Shown: positions 33,475 to 42,841, counted from the stretch's first letter. The stretch: 64,000 nt of DNA from Streptomyces sp. ICC1 (GCF_003287935.1 NZ_CP030287.1:2260267-2324266); one strand, 5' to 3'. The notes: generated by a model from the letters alone, not told the origin. Program-made: numbers and translations.

Positions 33475-35091
33475 ATGATCAAGCTCGATGACATCCGCCG
33501 GCACGCGGCGGGCGGCGTGACGCGGGATGCCTTGGTCGACGGCCAGGTGCGGCTGACCTGGGGCCAGTTCGCGGAGACCGTGGAGCGGACGGCGGCCGGA
33601 CTCACCGAGCACCTGCCCGCCGAGGGCCCGGTCCGCGCGGTCTTCCTCGCCGGCAACAGCTGGCAGCTCACCGTGGCGATGAGCGCCTGCGCGACGCTCG
33701 GAGTCTCCTGCACCGGGCTCGACCCGCAGAGCGGCGCCGAAGACCTGGGCCAGGTGCTCACCTGGCTGGAGCCCGCGGTCGTGTTCGTGACCTCGGAGCA
33801 CCGGGCCACCCTCGACCGGCTGGTCTGGCCGAGCGGCCCGCAGGCCGTGCACGTCCTGCTGGACGGAGTCTCGGCCCCCGGGGGGGCGCCGGCCGCCCCC
33901 GGTCCGCACCAGGCCCTCAACTTCGACCTCCTGACCTCGGCCGAGGCCCTGCGCACCCTGCCCGCGCCCCGGCCGTACGAGTCCTTCGCGGTCAGCGCGC
34001 GCAGCGAAGGCCCGTCCCGGATCGCCGTGCGCCGCACCCCCTCCGAGGGCCGCCACCTCGTCGACCTCGTCGACGAGTTCGGCCTCAACCGGGACGACGT
34101 GCACCTGGCCTCCGCACCGCCGACCGAGTCCACGGCCCTCGCGCTGGCCCGCACGATGCTCGGCATCGGCGCCACCGTCGTCCTCGCGGACGGGGCAGGC
34201 CCCGAGAGCCTGAGCGCGCTGCTCGTCGCCGAGCGCGTGAGCACCGGCGTGATCACCCCGTCCTCCCTGCACGGCGTGCTCGGGCTGCCGGAGACCGCCG
34301 AGCCCTCGCCGCGCACCCGCCACCTGCGGTTCCTCCTCACCCCGGGCGCCCACCTGGGCCGATGGACCGTCAACACCGCCTGGGAGCGGCTCGGCCCGGT
34401 GCTGCACACCGCGCTCGGCAGCCCGGAGACCGGGCTGACCGCCGTCATGGGACCCGAGGAGCTGCTGGTCTCGCCGCCGCGCTCGGGCCACGCCACGCTC
34501 GGCACCAACGTCGCCGTCCTCGGCGAGGACGGGCAGCCGGTGGAGCAGGGCGAGACCGGGCGCCTGGCCTACGCCGGCCACCAGGTGATGGACGGGTACC
34601 TGGACGGCGAGACCCTGACGGCCGGCCTGGACCTCGGCTGGGGCGAGGAGCGCTTCCTGATCACCGACGAGGCCGGGCACATCGACGAGACCGGCCGGCT
34701 GCTGGTCACCGGGCGCGTCACCGAAGTGCCCGTGGTGGTCCGCGATTCGGCGGTCGACACCGAGCTGTTCCGGCTGGAGTCGGACCTGCTCAACCTGCCC
34801 TGCCTGCGCGACACCGCCGTCATGCGGGTCAGCAACGCGGTGCTGGGGGACGCGATCGTGGTGCCCTTCATCGCGGTCGCGGTCGGCCGGGAGGCCACCG
34901 GCTACCAGGCGCTCGGCGCGGCCTGCGCCCGCCGGGTCCCGTCGCTGCCCGCGCACGTCATCGCGGTCGACACCATCCCGTACAGCCCCACGGGCCGCAT
35001 TCGCACGGGGGACCTGCTGGACGCCGTACTGCCCATCATCACTCTGAACCTGCAGCTTGAGCAGTCGATGCAACAGGAGATGTCCGCGTGA
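33475..35091 (+). CDS. Degenerate adenylate-forming (AMP-binding) protein
   Basis: 538 residues with the ANL fold: N-terminal LTWGQFAETVERTAAGL, middle LGPVLHTALGSPETGL, GETGRLAYAGHQVMDGYL, ITDEAGHIDETGRLLVTGR hinge, C-terminal domain ending PYSPTGRIRTGDLLD. Key motifs are broken. The P-loop TSGTTGxPK is replaced by SARSEGPSRIAVRR, the hinge lacks the usual GR.D/K, and the catalytic A10 lysine (NGK) is Arg (TGR). Adenylation is therefore doubtful; it may be a structural or binding protein. Four-base overlap with the next gene. Confidence 0.8.
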   Translation: MIKLDDIRRHAAGGVTRDALVDGQVRLTWGQFAETVERTAAGLTEHLPAEGPVRAVFLAGNSWQLTVAMSACATLGVSCTGLDPQSGAEDLGQVLTWLEPAVVFVTSEHRATLDRLVWPSGPQAVHVLLDGVSAPGGAPAAPGPHQALNFDLLTSAEALRTLPAPRPYESFAVSARSEGPSRIAVRRTPSEGRHLVDLVDEFGLNRDDVHLASAPPTESTALALARTMLGIGATVVLADGAGPESLSALLVAERVSTGVITPSSLHGVLGLPETAEPSPRTRHLRFLLTPGAHLGRWTVNTAWERLGPVLHTALGSPETGLTAVMGPEELLVSPPRSGHATLGTNVAVLGEDGQPVEQGETGRLAYAGHQVMDGYLDGETLTAGLDLGWGEERFLITDEAGHIDETGRLLVTGRVTEVPVVVRDSAVDTELFRLESDLLNLPCLRDTAVMRVSNAVLGDAIVVPFIAVAVGREATGYQALGAACARRVPSLPAHVIAVDTIPYSPTGRIRTGDLLDAVLPIITLNLQLEQSMQQEMSA

Positions 35092-35471
35092 ACCTGCCCT
35101 CCTTCGACGACCAGCCGTACGACGAGGAGCCGGTGGAGGACTTCGAGGCGGCCTTCTTCGCGCTCGAGCTCGAACTCCTCGACCTGCCCTGCGTCCAGGA
35201 CATCGCCCTGATGCGCACCCGGCTGCCCGAGGTGGGCGAGACGCTGGTCGTGGCCTTCGTGCCCCTCGCCGAGGAGGACCAGGAGGCCGGCGGCCGGCAG
35301 GCCGCGCTGGCCGCCTGCGAGCGGCGGATGCCCTGGCGGCTCTCGCACGCGGTGGCTGTGGACGCGATCCCGCGCGCGGCCGACGGATCCGCGCGCACGG
35401 GCGTCCTGATCGACCGTCTGCTCCCGCAGATCGCAAGGGACCTCCTCTCCCCGATGGAGATGTCCGACTAG
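35088..35471 (+). CDS. Free-standing ANL C-terminal-domain paralogue
   Basis: 127 residues that align end to end with the last 115 residues of the preceding protein: ALELELLDLPCVQDIALMR matches RLESDLLNLPCLRDTAVMR, and AVDAIPRAADGSARTGVLIDRLLP matches AVDTIPYSPTGRIRTGDLLDAVLP. It is thus a lone C-terminal subdomain of an adenylate-forming enzyme, made by partial duplication. The A10 lysine position is again not Lys. The ATG overlaps the previous stop, implying coupled, probably 1:1 expression and a complex. Confidence 0.8.
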   Translation: MNLPSFDDQPYDEEPVEDFEAAFFALELELLDLPCVQDIALMRTRLPEVGETLVVAFVPLAEEDQEAGGRQAALAACERRMPWRLSHAVAVDAIPRAADGSARTGVLIDRLLPQIARDLLSPMEMSD

Positions 35472-35513
35472 TCCACTCCGCAAGACCCGCTGTCAACCAC
35501 TAAGCGGCGGCTG

Positions 35514-35552
35514 ACCTGTGGCCATGCCCTTCCTGAGGGCATGGCCACAGGT
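35514..35552. terminator. Perfect 17-bp hairpin terminator
   Basis: Arms 35514-35530 and 35536-35552 are exact complements with loop TCCTG, 43 bases after the ANL fragment. It is among the strongest hairpins in the window and isolates the two ANL genes from the LysR gene. Confidence 0.8.
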
Positions 35553-35667
35553 ATGTCCGCGGAAGGCCGAGGAGCGAACCGGGCAGATTCCCCTGCTGCA
35601 GTTATACCTGCACCGTGGTATGTTTCTTTCCTCCGGGGCTTGAGCCTCGCAGAAGGGAGCCCCTGCC

Positions 35668-35946
35668 GTGCAGTTCCAGCAGCTACGCTCGTTCCGCGAA
35701 GTGGCCGCCGAGATGAGTTTCACTCGCGCCGCCAGGAACCTCCACTACTCGCAGCCCAGCGTCACAGCCCACATCAAGAACCTCGAGGACTACATCGGGG
35801 CGCCGCTGTTCCATCGCGCAGGCGGCCGGGTCCAGCTCACCGAGGCGGGCATGCGACTGCTGCCGCACGCCGAGAAGATCATTCTGATCGCCGAGGCGGC
35901 CTGTATCGACGCCGCCTCGGCCGGGCGCACCCGTCCGGCCGCCTGA
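35668..35946 (+). CDS. HTH-only LysR-type protein
   Basis: 92 residues containing only the LysR winged helix (MQFQQLRSFREVAAEMSFTR, then NLHYSQPSVTAHIKNLEDYIGAPLF and RVQLTEAGMRLLPHAEKI). The 200-residue effector domain is missing; the frame ends 20 residues into the linker helix. The downstream DNA does not encode the rest, so this is a stable short form or a decayed gene. It could still dimerise through the linker helix and bind DNA without ligand control. Confidence 0.8.
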   Translation: MQFQQLRSFREVAAEMSFTRAARNLHYSQPSVTAHIKNLEDYIGAPLFHRAGGRVQLTEAGMRLLPHAEKIILIAEAACIDAASAGRTRPAA

Positions 35947-36322
35947 CCGGCCGCCGGACCGGACCGGACCGGCCGCCCGACCGGCCGCCGGACACGTTCC
36001 CGCAATTTACTTTTCATACGGCCCGGCTGTGTATCCGAATTTCCTGGATCCACGCCGGGCCAGACCTTTTTCAGGGCATTCGGAATTCACTGTTCCGCAA
36101 TATGTGAACAGTTTTCCGAGCCTTCTCCGGAATGACAACAGGCGTGCGTCGCCTACCCGTTGACAGGGTGTCAAGCACGTGATCGCGCCAGAGTTGGCGT
36201 AGATGGGCAATTGTTCGTGCGCGGCCCCGCAAGAGCTGATGGGAAGCCGAGCCTACGCTCGGGGCAATCGAACTGTGCGCCCGGCAGCGGTCGCGTGTAT
36301 TACCCCTGGAGAGGACACCAAA
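35947..36322 (+). promoter_or_regulatory. HpaB upstream region with LysR-type site
   Basis: TTGACAGGGTGTCAA (36160-36174) is a perfect dyad containing TGACA-N3-TGTCA, a T-N11-A motif typical of LysR regulators; TTGACA also resembles a -35 box. The region starts with CCGGACCGGACCGG direct repeats and has a locally AT-richer stretch (36000-36150). CTGGAGAGGA before 36323 is the ribosome site. I see no gene here. Confidence 0.5.
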
Positions 36323-37861
36323 ATGGGTCAGGTCCCGATAGTGGATCAGTCGGCCGGCGAGGCTCCGAACGACCTCATGACGGGCGACTCCTACCTGGAG
36401 AGCCTGCGTGACGGTCGCCAGGTCTTCGTGGACGGCGAGCTCGTCAAGGACGTGACGACGCACCCGGCGTTCGCCAACGCCGCGAGGTCGACCGCGCACC
36501 TCTACGACGCGCTCCACCACCCGGACACCAAAGACCTGATGACGACGGTCGACCGGTACACGGGTTACCGCGTCCACCGCTTCTTCACTCCGGCGCACTC
36601 GCCCGAGGAGCTCATCAAGGCCCGTGACGCCATCGAGCACTGGGCCCGCCTGAGCTACGGCTTCATGAACCGCACGCCCGACTACAAGGCGTCGTTCATG
36701 GCCGGACTGGCCGTGACCCACGACTTCTACGAGCCCTTCGGCGACAACGCCCGCGCCTGGTACGAGAAGTACGCCCGCCAGGGCCTCTCGATCAGCCACG
36801 CGATCGTCAACCCGCCGGTCGACCGCAACAAGCCGGCGCACGAGATCCGCGACGTCTACCTGAAGGTCGTCGAGGAGCGCGAGGACGGCATCGTCGTCGA
36901 GGGCGCCAAGCTCATGGCCACCGCCTCGGCACTGAGCAACGTCGCCTTCGTCGGCCAGATCCACCTGGCCAACCTGGAAGCCGGCAAGGCCGAGGACATG
37001 GCGCTGGCCTTCATGGCGCCGCTGAACACCCCGGGCATGAAGGTCGTCTGCCGCACCTCGTACGAGGGCAAGGCCACCAGCCCGTTCGACAACCCGCTCT
37101 CCAGCCGGTTCGACGAGAACGACGCCGTGCTGGTCTTCGACAAGGCGTTCATCCCGTGGGAGAACGTGCTGATCTACCGGGACACCGAGAAGATCCACCA
37201 GTACTTCCCGCGCTCCGGCCTGCTCTCCCGCGGCTTCTTCCAGGGCGCGATCCGCATGTCGGTCAAGCTCGAGTTCATGGCGGGCATCCTCGACAAGGGC
37301 ACCCGCATCAACGGCACGGACGGCTTCCGCGGCGTCCAGGCCGGCCTCGGCGAACTGCTGGCCTGGCGCCACCAGACCTGGGCCGTCACCAGCGCCATGG
37401 CCCTGGACCCGGAGGCCGGCCCGGCCGGCACCGTCCTGCCGCGCATGGACTACTCGGCCGGCTACCGCGCGCTCGCCCCGCTCAGCTGGGAGCGCACGCA
37501 CCGCTTCTTCGAGGAGCACCTCGCGGGCGCGCTGCTGATGACCCCGTCCAGCGCCAAGGACCTGCAGAACCCCGAGCTGCGCCCGCTGCTCGACCGCTAC
37601 TACCGCGGCACCGGCGCCACGGCCGAGGAGCGCACCAAGCTCTTCAAGCTGGCCTGGGACGCGATCGGCACCGAGTTCGGCGCCCGCCACGAGCTGTACG
37701 AGCTCAACTACGCCGGCGGCCCCGACCAGGTGCGGCTCGACACCCTGAACTGGTCCCGCGGCGCCGGTCTCCTCGACAACTACGGCGACCTCGTCCAGAG
37801 GGCCATGGACGACTACGACCTCGACGGCTGGACCCGCGGCCGCTGGGCCCAGGACAACTGA
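36323..37861 (+). CDS. HpaB-type flavin-dependent aromatic hydroxylase
   Basis: 512 residues from ATG 36323 after GGAGAGGA; full length for 4-hydroxyphenylacetate 3-monooxygenase/tyrosine-type two-component hydroxylases. Recognisable parts: MTGDSYLESLRDGRQVFVDGE-type start, RTPDYKASFMAGLA, ISHAIVNPPVDRNK, RFDENDAVLVFDKAFIPWENVLIYRD and the C-terminal helical bundle. It uses FADH2 from a partner reductase (next gene) to ortho-hydroxylate a phenol. With the tyrosine-precursor cassette downstream, the substrate is probably tyrosine, 4-hydroxyphenylpyruvate or a derivative. Confidence 0.92.
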   Translation: MGQVPIVDQSAGEAPNDLMTGDSYLESLRDGRQVFVDGELVKDVTTHPAFANAARSTAHLYDALHHPDTKDLMTTVDRYTGYRVHRFFTPAHSPEELIKARDAIEHWARLSYGFMNRTPDYKASFMAGLAVTHDFYEPFGDNARAWYEKYARQGLSISHAIVNPPVDRNKPAHEIRDVYLKVVEEREDGIVVEGAKLMATASALSNVAFVGQIHLANLEAGKAEDMALAFMAPLNTPGMKVVCRTSYEGKATSPFDNPLSSRFDENDAVLVFDKAFIPWENVLIYRDTEKIHQYFPRSGLLSRGFFQGAIRMSVKLEFMAGILDKGTRINGTDGFRGVQAGLGELLAWRHQTWAVTSAMALDPEAGPAGTVLPRMDYSAGYRALAPLSWERTHRFFEEHLAGALLMTPSSAKDLQNPELRPLLDRYYRGTGATAEERTKLFKLAWDAIGTEFGARHELYELNYAGGPDQVRLDTLNWSRGAGLLDNYGDLVQRAMDDYDLDGWTRGRWAQDN

Positions 37862-37941
37862 CCCGTCAGCCCGCGTACGGACGGGTGCCCGCGGCCGAAG
37901 CGCCGCGCGCACCCGCCCGCGCCCAGCAGAGAGGCCCGGCC

Positions 37942-38439
37942 ATGAACCACGACCTGCGCGATGTGATGCGCTCCTTCGCCACCGGGGTCTGCGTCGTCAG
38001 CACGTACACCGACGAAGACGGCGTGCGCACCCACAACGCGATCACCGTCAACTCGCTCACCTCCGTCTCACTGGAACCGCCGCTCATCTCCCTGAGCTTC
38101 CGCCACGACTCGGAGTTCTTCACGGAGCTGCTGCGCACCGGCGTCGTCGGGATCTCGATCCTCGGAGCCGAGGGCGAGTCCACCGCCCGCGCGTTCGCGC
38201 GCCGCCGGCCCGAGCGCGACCAGGCACTGACCGAGGTGCCCGGAGCTCCGGGCGAGGCCACCGGGACGCTCCTGTTCGAGGCGGCGGCCTGGATGGAGTG
38301 CAGCCTGCGCGACCACGTGGTGGCGGGTGACCACGTCATGGTCATCGGCGAAGTCCTCGCGATGGGCGCCCGTGAGACCACGACCCCCCTGATCTTCCTT
38401 CAGGGCGGATTCCACAGATTCGAACTGGAACAGGTGTGA
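37942..38439 (+). CDS. Flavin reductase (HpaC-like)
   Basis: 165 residues from ATG 37942 with AGAGAGG upstream. FMN-binding split-barrel: MRSFATGVCVVSTYT, NAITVNSLTSVSLEPPLISLSF, FRHDSEFF, and the C-terminal GGFHRFE. It supplies reduced flavin to the HpaB homologue 80 bases upstream, the normal two-component arrangement. Confidence 0.92.
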   Translation: MNHDLRDVMRSFATGVCVVSTYTDEDGVRTHNAITVNSLTSVSLEPPLISLSFRHDSEFFTELLRTGVVGISILGAEGESTARAFARRRPERDQALTEVPGAPGEATGTLLFEAAAWMECSLRDHVVAGDHVMVIGEVLAMGARETTTPLIFLQGGFHRFELEQV

Positions 38440-38440
38440 C

Positions 38441-39484
38441 GTGCGAGCGAAGAAGTTCCTGAGCTGGCGGGCGCTCCTCGGAGCGGCGCTGGCCATATCC
38501 GGTCTGACCCTGTTGATCTGGCCGACCATTCCGGCACAGGCGACGGGGTCGGGCCCGGAGGCGGCGGCCGCCTCCAGGGGATCGGTGAGCATCTGTCTGG
38601 TGACCGCGAACGCCCCGACCCGTGAGCGCGGCATCCAGGTCGCGCAGTGGGCGGCGCAGGTCCTGCTCGAGCAGACGCCGTCCTACCGCGGACCGTGCGC
38701 CTCGTACGGCACCCCCAGCGCGCTCGGCAACGGCACGGTGCGCACGTACGCGCAGATCTCCGGCAACAAGCCGCAGACCGTCGGCATCGTCTTCCCCAAG
38801 TCGATGCTGACCAACCTGCCGACCACCATGACGGACGGCAACCACTGCTACGACATGAACGGCAACGGCACCGTCGACCAGCACACCGAGTGCGTCGGCG
38901 GCCACGAGCGTCCCCTGGACCTGCCCGCGCAGCTGACCGCGCTGCCCGGCATGCCGCTCAAGTGGGCCCTGGTGAACTTCAACCCGATGGGTCACGGCCC
39001 CGAGCACATCTACGACATGGCGCACTTCGACTTCCACTTCTACACGCAGTCGAAGGCGGAGCGCGACGCGATCCGCAGCGGACCGTGCGGCCTGGCCATC
39101 AACTGCGACGACTTCGTGACGGCGACCAAGCCGATCCCCCCGCAGTACCTGCCGCAGGACTACGTGAACAACAACGTGGCCGAGGCGGCCATGGGCAACC
39201 ACCTGATCGACCTGAACTCGCCCGAGTGGAGCTCCATCGCCTTCACCCAGACCTTCATCTACGGCGCCTACGACGCCAAGATCAGCTTCCTTGAGCCGAT
39301 GATCACGAAGGCCTGGTTCGAGGGCATCGAGGCCGGGGTCAACCCGAGCCGCTGCTGGCCCATCAAGCAGCCGCAGCAGTGGCAGATCGGTGGCTGGTAC
39401 CCGCAGGAGTACTGCATCGACTACCGCGCCAACCGCGGTGACTACACCGTCTCGATGAAGAACTTCAAGAACTCCGCCGCCTGA
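38441..39484 (+). CDS. Secreted metal-site protein (DUF5602/TTHB210-like)
   Basis: 347 residues from GTG 38441, one base after the reductase stop. N-terminal signal or anchor (basic RAKKF, hydrophobic LLGAALAISGLTLLIW, cleavage near AQA). The mature part contains HGPEHIYDMAHFDFHFY, a His-rich motif of the type I associate with DUF5602/TTHB210 proteins, plus several Cys pairs (CYDMNGNG..CVGG; CGLAINCDD). This is an extracellular protein inside an aromatic biosynthetic operon, possibly oxidising or binding the exported catechol; that role is inference. Confidence 0.65.
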   Translation: MRAKKFLSWRALLGAALAISGLTLLIWPTIPAQATGSGPEAAAASRGSVSICLVTANAPTRERGIQVAQWAAQVLLEQTPSYRGPCASYGTPSALGNGTVRTYAQISGNKPQTVGIVFPKSMLTNLPTTMTDGNHCYDMNGNGTVDQHTECVGGHERPLDLPAQLTALPGMPLKWALVNFNPMGHGPEHIYDMAHFDFHFYTQSKAERDAIRSGPCGLAINCDDFVTATKPIPPQYLPQDYVNNNVAEAAMGNHLIDLNSPEWSSIAFTQTFIYGAYDAKISFLEPMITKAWFEGIEAGVNPSRCWPIKQPQQWQIGGWYPQEYCIDYRANRGDYTVSMKNFKNSAA

Positions 39485-39653
39485 GCAAAGCGGCGAACCC
39501 CATCGGCTGACCGGCTCACCCCCGACGCACCGGGGGTGGCCGGCGGCCTCCACTGAATCCCCGGAGTAGGCGAGGAAGGGCCCCGTGATCGCGGACAGCA
39601 AGGCCGGCGCACGACGACCCAGCGCCTTCCACGAATTGATAGGTGACTGACAC

Positions 39654-41198
39654 ATGTCCCGTGGATTCTCGATCGGCATCGTCGGAGGAGGCGCGGCTGC
39701 AGTCTGCTTGATCGACGCGTTGTCCCGCACACGGAGCGAACCAGGCAGCCTCACGGTCTTCGAACCGTCACCGCACCTGTGGCGCGGTCGCGCCTACCAG
39801 GTCGACACCGAGACCCTCAAGGTCAACGCGACGCCCGACGACATGTCCGTGCGCGCCGGCGACCTCCAGCACTTCGAGAACTGGCTGGAGACACGGGACA
39901 AGGTCATCGGGGTCCGCACCGGAGTCGACAGGTGGTCCGGAAGCCGCTTCGCGCCCCGCACCGTCTACGGCGAGTACCTGGAGCAGACGGCGTACGCCGC
40001 GCTCGGTGAACTGCGCCGCCAGGGCTGGCGGGTCGACCTCGTGGGCGAGGGCGTCACCTCCGCCAGCCGCGCGGCCAACCGGGTGCTGCTGCGCACCGGC
40101 AACGGCCGCGCCCGCGCCTTCGACTACGCCATCCTGTGCGTCGGCGGCGACAGCCCCAAGGACGTCTACGGACTGGCCGGCACCGAGGGCTTCGTCGGGG
40201 ACCCGTACCCGATCGTCAACAAGCTGGCGGACGTCGGCGAGAACGACCACGTCGCCGTCATCGGCAGCGGCCTCACCGCCATCGACATCATCCTGTCCCT
40301 GGCCGCCCAGGGCCACCAGGGCCGCATCAGCCTGATGTCCCGCCGCGGCGTCCTGCCGGGCGTACGGCAGAAGGCGGTCCCCTTCGAGCTGCGGCACTTC
40401 ACCCCGCACCGGATGGAGGTCCTGGCGACGACCCACCCCGAGATCACCCTCGAGGACATCGCCACCATCATGCGGGCCGAGTTCCGCGACGTGGGCGCCG
40501 ACCTCGACGCGGTGGTCTCCGAGATCATCCGCGTCGACCTGGAGGACCCGGTCGACCGGCTGCGCCGGCAGATCGAAGAGGTCGACTCCCCGCACATGGG
40601 CCTGCGGATCCTGCAGCGCGCCGTCCCCGAGACCGGACCCGACGTCTGGCCGATGCTGCGCGAGCAGGACAAGGTCCAGCTGCTGCGCGCCCACTACCGC
40701 ACGATCATGAGCCTGTGCTGCCCCATGCCCCCGGGCAGCGCCGGAGTCCTCCTCGAACTCGTCGAGGCGGGCAAGCTCGACATCGTCGCCGGACTGCAGA
40801 ACATCACCCCGAACCCCGAGGCGGGATTCGACGTCGTCACCGCCGAGGGACACGACTTCACGGCCGACCGCGTCGTCAGCGCCGTGAACGCCTCCGAGGG
40901 GCGCATCCCCACCAGCGCCGCGCCCCTGGTCACCTCGCTCATGCGCAGCCGGGTCGCCAGCCGGCACCCCCACGGCGGCCTGCACATAGCCCGGCCGACC
41001 AGCCAGCTGACGACCAACGGCAGACCCGACCCGCGCCTCTACGGGCTCGGCAACATCGCCGCCGGGTCGCTCTTCTTCACCTTCGGCATCCCTTCGCTGG
41101 TCGACCGCAGCCAGGACATCGTCGGCGCGATCCTGCAGCACGCCGAGACCGTCACCGCCGCGAGCCAGGAGACCGAGGACGTCCTGCTCACGGTGTAG
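39654..41198 (+). CDS. FAD/NAD(P)-binding oxidoreductase (NAD_binding_9 type)
   Basis: 514 residues. N-terminal dinucleotide motif GIVGGGAAAVCLIDAL at residue 7, then WRGRAYQVDTETLKVNATPDDMSV. A second nucleotide fold reads VAVIGSGLTAIDIILSLAAQG near residue 200. The C-terminal LYGLGNIAAGSLFFTFGIPSLVDRS is the family's FAD-contacting end. It resembles HI0933/SidA-like N-hydroxylase relatives and PF13454 proteins whose substrates are mostly unknown. It probably performs a redox tailoring step. Confidence 0.8.
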   Translation: MSRGFSIGIVGGGAAAVCLIDALSRTRSEPGSLTVFEPSPHLWRGRAYQVDTETLKVNATPDDMSVRAGDLQHFENWLETRDKVIGVRTGVDRWSGSRFAPRTVYGEYLEQTAYAALGELRRQGWRVDLVGEGVTSASRAANRVLLRTGNGRARAFDYAILCVGGDSPKDVYGLAGTEGFVGDPYPIVNKLADVGENDHVAVIGSGLTAIDIILSLAAQGHQGRISLMSRRGVLPGVRQKAVPFELRHFTPHRMEVLATTHPEITLEDIATIMRAEFRDVGADLDAVVSEIIRVDLEDPVDRLRRQIEEVDSPHMGLRILQRAVPETGPDVWPMLREQDKVQLLRAHYRTIMSLCCPMPPGSAGVLLELVEAGKLDIVAGLQNITPNPEAGFDVVTAEGHDFTADRVVSAVNASEGRIPTSAAPLVTSLMRSRVASRHPHGGLHIARPTSQLTTNGRPDPRLYGLGNIAAGSLFFTFGIPSLVDRSQDIVGAILQHAETVTAASQETEDVLLTV

Positions 41199-41290
41199 CC
41201 ACCGCCAGCCACCGCCACCGCCCGCACCCGTATCCGTATCCGTACCGCCACCCCTACCGGAAAACGATCCGGAGATGAGGACCCCCGAGC

Positions 41291-42103
41291 ATGAGCGTCA
41301 CCGAGACCGACCGGCCCGCCTACCTGGCAGACACCCACACCGGACTGCCCATTCCCAGCGAGCCGGTCTTCGCCACCCACGAGGAGACCCGGCGCCACCG
41401 CAAGCAGCGGCTCGCCGCCGCGCTGCGGCTGTTCGGCAAGTACGGCTTCGGTGAAGGCATCTCGGGCCACATCTCGGTCCGCGACCCGGAGCACGAGGAC
41501 CGGTTCTGGGTGAACCCCTTCGGCGTCTCCTTCAACCTGGTCCGCGTCGCCGACCTCATCTGCGTGGACTCCGCGGGCAACGTCGTGGAGGGCAAGCACC
41601 GGGTCAACCCCAGCGCCTTCGTCATCCACTCGGCCATCCACGAGCTCTCGCCGGGAGCCACCGCGGCCGCACACGGCCACACCGCGCACTCCCGCGCGCT
41701 GGGCGCCCTGGGCCGGCTGCTGGACCCCATCGACCAGGAGTCCGCCGCCTTCTACAACCGCCAGGTCCTCTACGAGGAGTACGAGGGCCCCTCGGTCTCG
41801 GCCGAACTCGGCCGCGACATCGCGGAGAAGCTCGGCGACAACCGCGCGATCCTGCTGCGCCACCACGGCCTCATAACCGTCGGCGGATCGCTCGACGAGG
41901 CCGTGCACTGGTTCTTCACCTACGACAGCTGCGCCCAGGTGCAGCTGCTCGCCCGGGCGGCGGGCACGCCCAAGAGCTTCACCCATGAGCAGGCCGTGGC
42001 CGCGGGGGACGGCTTCGGCAACGAGCAGCTGGGCTGGTTCAGCTTCCAGCTGCTCTGGGACGAGATCATCCGCGAGCAGCCCGACTTCCTCGAAGAGGAC
42101 TAG
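41291..42103 (+). CDS. Class II aldolase/adducin family protein
   Basis: 270 residues. Zinc ligands expected in HGHTAHSRALG and HHGLITVGGSLDEAV; ISVRDPEHEDRFWVNP is the usual N-terminal signature. The family includes fuculose-phosphate aldolase and many decarboxylase or aldolase-like enzymes used in secondary metabolism. GATGAGGA precedes ATG 41291. A retro-aldol or decarboxylation on an aromatic side chain is possible. Confidence 0.85.
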   Translation: MSVTETDRPAYLADTHTGLPIPSEPVFATHEETRRHRKQRLAAALRLFGKYGFGEGISGHISVRDPEHEDRFWVNPFGVSFNLVRVADLICVDSAGNVVEGKHRVNPSAFVIHSAIHELSPGATAAAHGHTAHSRALGALGRLLDPIDQESAAFYNRQVLYEEYEGPSVSAELGRDIAEKLGDNRAILLRHHGLITVGGSLDEAVHWFFTYDSCAQVQLLARAAGTPKSFTHEQAVAAGDGFGNEQLGWFSFQLLWDEIIREQPDFLEED

Positions 42104-42166
42104 CCCGCGGACCCCGTCCCTCGCGACAACTCCCCGCGAGAAACACCCAAGTAGAAGAGGCACACC

Positions 42167-42814
42167 ATGAACATCCTGCTTTTCGGAGCGAGCGGACACA
42201 TCGGCAGCGCCATCGCCGGTGAGCTGCTCTCCCGTGGGCACTCGGTCACCGGCGTGACCCGCACCGGCGAGATCGCGGGCAACAGCCACGAGGGCCTGAA
42301 CGTCGTCGCAGGCGACGCCACCAGCGCCGACACCGTGGCCGGACTGTCGGCGCAGGGCTACGACGCGGTGGCCTCGGCCGTCGGTCCCAAGCTCGGCGTC
42401 GACGACGACCACAAGATCATCGTCGGTGCGGCCAACGCGCTCATCGAGGGCCTGACCCGCAGCGGCGTACGCCGCGTCGTGGTCCTCGGGGGCGCCGGCA
42501 GCCTCGAGGTGGCCCCGGGCGTCAAGGTCATCGACAACCCGAACTTCCCGGCCGTCTGGAAGCAGAACGCGCTCGCCCAGAGCGAGGCGCTGGGCCTCTA
42601 CCGCCAGGCCGACACCCTGGACTGGACGTTCATCTCCCCGGCCGCCCAGATCGAGCCCGGCGAGCGCACCGGCACCTACCGCGTGGGTGGTGACCAGCTC
42701 CTGGTGGACGCCGAAGGCCAGAGCCGCATCAGCATCGCGGACTACGCGGTCGCCTTCGCGGACGTACTGGAGCGCGGCGACGCGCTCCAGACCCGCATCA
42801 CCGTCGCCTACTGA
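42167..42814 (+). CDS. NmrA-like NAD(P)-binding reductase
   Basis: 215 residues, atypical SDR: GASGHIGSAIAGELLSRGH at residue 7, DATSADTVAGL, VVVLGGAGSLEV, WTFISPAAQIEPGERTG. Lacks the classical Tyr-Lys pair, as in NmrA/YwnB proteins. AGAGG precedes the ATG. It is co-transcribed with the aldolase. Confidence 0.85.
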   Translation: MNILLFGASGHIGSAIAGELLSRGHSVTGVTRTGEIAGNSHEGLNVVAGDATSADTVAGLSAQGYDAVASAVGPKLGVDDDHKIIVGAANALIEGLTRSGVRRVVVLGGAGSLEVAPGVKVIDNPNFPAVWKQNALAQSEALGLYRQADTLDWTFISPAAQIEPGERTGTYRVGGDQLLVDAEGQSRISIADYAVAFADVLERGDALQTRITVAY

Positions 42815-42841
42815 TCCGCGTTCCCCGGAGGGGATCCGACC

